A DNA stretch of 64,000 nt from Polytrichum commune (Eukaryota; Streptophyta; Polytrichopsida; Polytrichales; Polytrichaceae): NCBI GenBank assembly GCA_950295325.1, contig OX485808.1, forward strand, positions 20,170,527 through 20,234,526, written 5' to 3'. Shown here piece after piece: positions 61,143 through 64,000 of this stretch. The translations under genes and the position numbers were made by a program. Under the pieces are notes generated by a model. It had not been told where the DNA came from. It saw only the letters and a list, made by a program, of their open reading frames with translations, and searched no databases. Positions within the stretch are counted from its first letter, which is position 1. Each line of letters begins with the position of its first letter.

Positions 61143-61144
61143 TA

Positions 61145-62120
61145 TGTTCCCACATTGATTTGGAATGATTATGTCTTGCATGAACGGTCTTAACACCACT
61201 TACAAATGTTATGAGTGACTCTAACATTGAAGTCACATATTTTAGTGGACAACCATTGCTTCAAACCATGAATTTCACAAGGAAACCAAAACCTATTTAA
61301 ATTTTCCTAGTGGGTCCCCCTCAACTCTCCCCGAGGCGGAAGGTATCATCATCACCCCTAATTGGGACATTGCAATGACCTTTTTCCCAAGAGCAACTTC
61401 TCTTGAACATAGTTGGACAAAATCACCTTGGTTCATGTTGCTTGTTCTTCCAACAATATGTGTATGTGGTAACCATGCAATTTATCACAAATTGATTTAA
61501 ATTTAAGGGTAAGTGCCACCTGTAATGGTTGTATTTGTTGAAACCTGTACAATATTACATGTGTCGCCTCATTTGAATCTTAACACTTGAGTTTCAAAGT
61601 GTTGAACATGCTTATCACCTACGATAACTTTTTATTATTTAAAGTTAGCAAAGTAAAAGTCTAGTATCGCTTTTCTGTTGTTATGGTCTTAATTTAAACA
61701 AGACTTTCTTTTTCTTTTTCTGGAAGTGCGCAAATTCTTGCAAACTTATATGTAGGTATAAGATTTTTAGGACTAGTTTGGGAGAGAGAAATGAGGACAT
61801 AACAAGAAAACGGTAGAACCATGAGGCTCTGTCCTTTGCTATGAAAGACTACAATTGTAGATGTCCACTTTGCTCATGCCAATCCATGGCTATTCACTAC
61901 ACCAAACCTTTCTTGGATTTTGTGCACCTTCTTCTCAAATACGGGTCAAGGATTGAAGGTACTCATTTATCACCCAAAAGTTTTAAAATAAATAATCAAG
62001 AACTGCAGAAATAACTATAGATAACTAGATTTCTTTCAATGCATTTTAGGGAGCACTTGTATATATATATATATATAAACTATAGTTAACATCCACATTA
62101 CATAAAGTGGACCAAAAATA
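61145..62120. other. Gene-free stretch
   Basis: An (AT)n run lies at 62,059-62,078. Nothing else recognised. Confidence 0.45.
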
Positions 62121-62123
62121 ACA

Positions 62124-62686
62124 AGAACAAGTAACGCCCAAGTGTGAACACAAAGTGGTTAGGAAATTTGCTCTTGAAACGAAGAAGTTGATGCATAGTC
62201 TCTGTCCTACAGACAGAGCCAATAAAGAGAAGGAGCAGAAACTAGAGCCCTACCAAAGTAAATCATCAGCCCTTCAACACTTTAAGAGGAAGGCTTCAAA
62301 AAACAAACTCTCATAGGATGCCTACCAAAAGGTTCACAAGGTGGTTGTTAATGGTGACGAAGGCTATCAATTGGTTCAAAGACACAATTATGGATGAAGC
62401 ATCAACCCAAATCTTTAATACAAATGACCTAATTGCTGACGATGATGAGGATTTGAATACAAGTGAAGGAAATTCCTTTGCATTTTCTCATGTTTCCGGG
62501 AACCATGTGGTTTCTAGTATGCGACCGTTTGCGGGGTTTAAGGACTTTGGAGTCTCTCCTCATATTGAAGAGTCTACAATTGCCAAGGATCCTTTGTACT
62601 GGAATGATGATGTGCTTCATAGTCCACCAGCTCAATTTAACAATGACTTTTGGGGGTTCCATGACTTTGGGGTAAGTGATTAGCCA
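62124..62686 (+). pseudogene. Unrecognised ORF fragment, possible exon or broken gene
   Basis: Two overlapping frames look protein-like. The first (from about 62,124, no Met, stop TAG at about 62,315) is Lys/Glu-rich, with CEHKVVRKFALETKKLMHSL and QHFKRKASKNKLS. The second (62,318-62,683, 121 codons) has an acidic stretch DDDEDLNTSEG, then repeated (G/H)FKDFGV / GFHDFGV words. The second runs into GGG|GTAAGT at 62,670-62,677, a consensus splice donor. A possible acceptor CTCTGTCCTACAG lies at 62,213. I recognise no family. It could be an exon of a gene extending beyond the window, a decayed gene, or chance. Confidence 0.35.
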
Positions 62687-63540
62687 TTTGGCTTCCTGGA
62701 CTCTCAAAGCAATTTCATTTCATCAAAGTTGTTTGTTTGTTTGTGTCTGTGCTCACTAATTTCGTTCGTTATCAACATTTGGACCATTAATACTGAGGAA
62801 TGTAATGGACACTTTCAACCTCACATACACAATCGATCGTCGATTGGGATCACGAATTGTCTCATCCACTTAGTAATTGTGAATCATGAAGATTGTCGTT
62901 TCAAGTGTCAAAAGCATAGGTGAGATGCAAAACTCATGAGGGGTTGAAGTGTAAAACTCTTTTCTCTTAAACAATCAAGCGATCTCATTTGTGTCAACTA
63001 CTAAACCTCGAATGGTGTCGTTATTTTAAGCCCACTATCATCATAACACACATCTATTGGTTTTCATTCCTAACTACAAGGACTACCACATAACACATAA
63101 ATATAGATGCGTGCCTAAGACTAGCATTCAATCAAAGCCCACATGCCTTAGTATTGTTCTCCCATACCATAACCAATCGCTCATCCAAGAGCATAATGGC
63201 TATGCAAACTCGTCACATTGCTTTATCAATGTAGGCACAATACCATCCAAAGTTCCAAGATGTTGTCTATGGACTAATTGGTTAAGAACGATAATTGGCT
63301 CAAGTAGGTGGATCACTCATTGGTCATCATCCACTCTCCTCTCGTTGGTAATTTGGTCTACAAAAATTTAGCAAACAAAGAGAGGGCAGGGGGGGGGGGG
63401 GGGGGAGCGGCTTGTGATTGCACTTGTACAAAAGGAGAAGCCATCTTGTAAGAGCTTGTTTGTTATGAATGCACATACTTGCAAGTGGCCCTTCCTCAAC
63501 AATGTAGTTCAAATTAAGGCCTCCGCTAAATATAAATCCA
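62687..63540. other. Gene-free stretch with 17-G run
   Basis: A run of 17 G lies at 63,389-63,405. No continuing exon of the 62.3-kb frame was recognised. Confidence 0.4.
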
Positions 63541-64000
63541 TCTCAATTTATGCTACCTAAGGGAGGCCTAAGGCCAAAATAGTGCTTGGATAAGTGAACT
63601 TCCAAACACTTGATTTTTTGGTGCACCTGACCACTTTGGCCCACTCTATCATAGTGAGGGAATTCAAGTGAACCTAATATTTTCAACCAATCATGTGGGA
63701 ACCTAGGGGCTTGTTCTTGAGGGTGACAAGTGCACGTCAACTTCTCCACAACCATTCAAGATGTACACCTTTGAAATGAGCAACAATCTTCGAAAACCCT
63801 CTAATTCTTATGATGCATGATTCAAAATTGCACATAGAATTAAACCAACTCGAAGATGAAGCAACACCATAATTCACGCCACCGGTTGCAACATAGGAAT
63901 CATTCCTCACAGTGGGATGTCTTATGACATGAATGTATTTGTAAAGTTCTTGACTGTAAATCTGTGGCCATGTGCAGGAGGAGGAGCCATCATACCAAAG
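63541..64000 (+). repeat. Dispersed repeat, same family as 3.45-5.6 kb
   Basis: 63,650-63,830 matches 3,460-3,640 and 63,845-63,890 matches about 5,490-5,535 in the same orientation. The roughly 1.8 kb between these points at the left of the window is absent here, so this copy is deleted or the other carries insertions. It continues past the window edge. Confidence 0.55.

Noticed and set aside
1-64000. CRISPR array, bacterial operon or phage system
   Set aside because: No regular spacer-repeat array or prokaryotic gene layout; the only intact gene has introns and a miR156 site.

Overview
This window looks like nuclear DNA of a land plant. The one intact gene is an SBP-box transcription factor (SPL family) carrying a near-perfect miR156 target site. 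The surrounding DNA is AT-rich and gene-poor and is full of decayed transposons with plant-type termini (Stowaway, Tourist/PIF-Harbinger, hAT and CACTA-like). Low gene density suggests a medium to large genome. The lineage cannot be fixed from sequence alone. Glycine-rich tracts in the SPL N-terminus and numerous G/C homopolymers are compatible with a non-seed plant (fern, lycophyte or bryophyte), but that is a guess.

Layout. 1-34.7 kb: no intact gene recognised; small TIR elements, inverted or dispersed repeats and long homopolymers. 34.7-39.6 kb: a heavily mutated LINE (endonuclease-reverse transcriptase) whose + strand is strikingly A/C-rich. 39.6-49 kb: more repeats, including inverted copies of families from the left part and a tRNA-like SINE head. 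49.2-53.2 kb: a G-rich segment with (CAG)n and (GA)n repeats and G-quadruplex motifs, read as promoter plus 5' leader of the SPL gene. 53,222-56,647: the SPL gene, four coding exons, about 785 residues. 56.6-62 kb: 3' flank, one mariner-like element, otherwise blank. 62.1-62.7 kb: an ORF fragment of unknown nature ending at a consensus splice donor. 63.4-64 kb: another copy of a dispersed repeat.

Functional reading: there is one regulatory gene, expected to be nuclear, to bind GTAC-core DNA through two zinc centres and to be silenced by miR156. The most informative new material is the transposon record: at least ten TA-flanked elements with CACTA-like ends (three exactly 218 bp long), a filled/empty-site pair showing a MITE inside an older repeat, an adjacent pair of Harbinger MITEs sharing one TAA, and two hAT-type elements with recognisable 8-bp target duplications. 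I found no wholly novel gene system.
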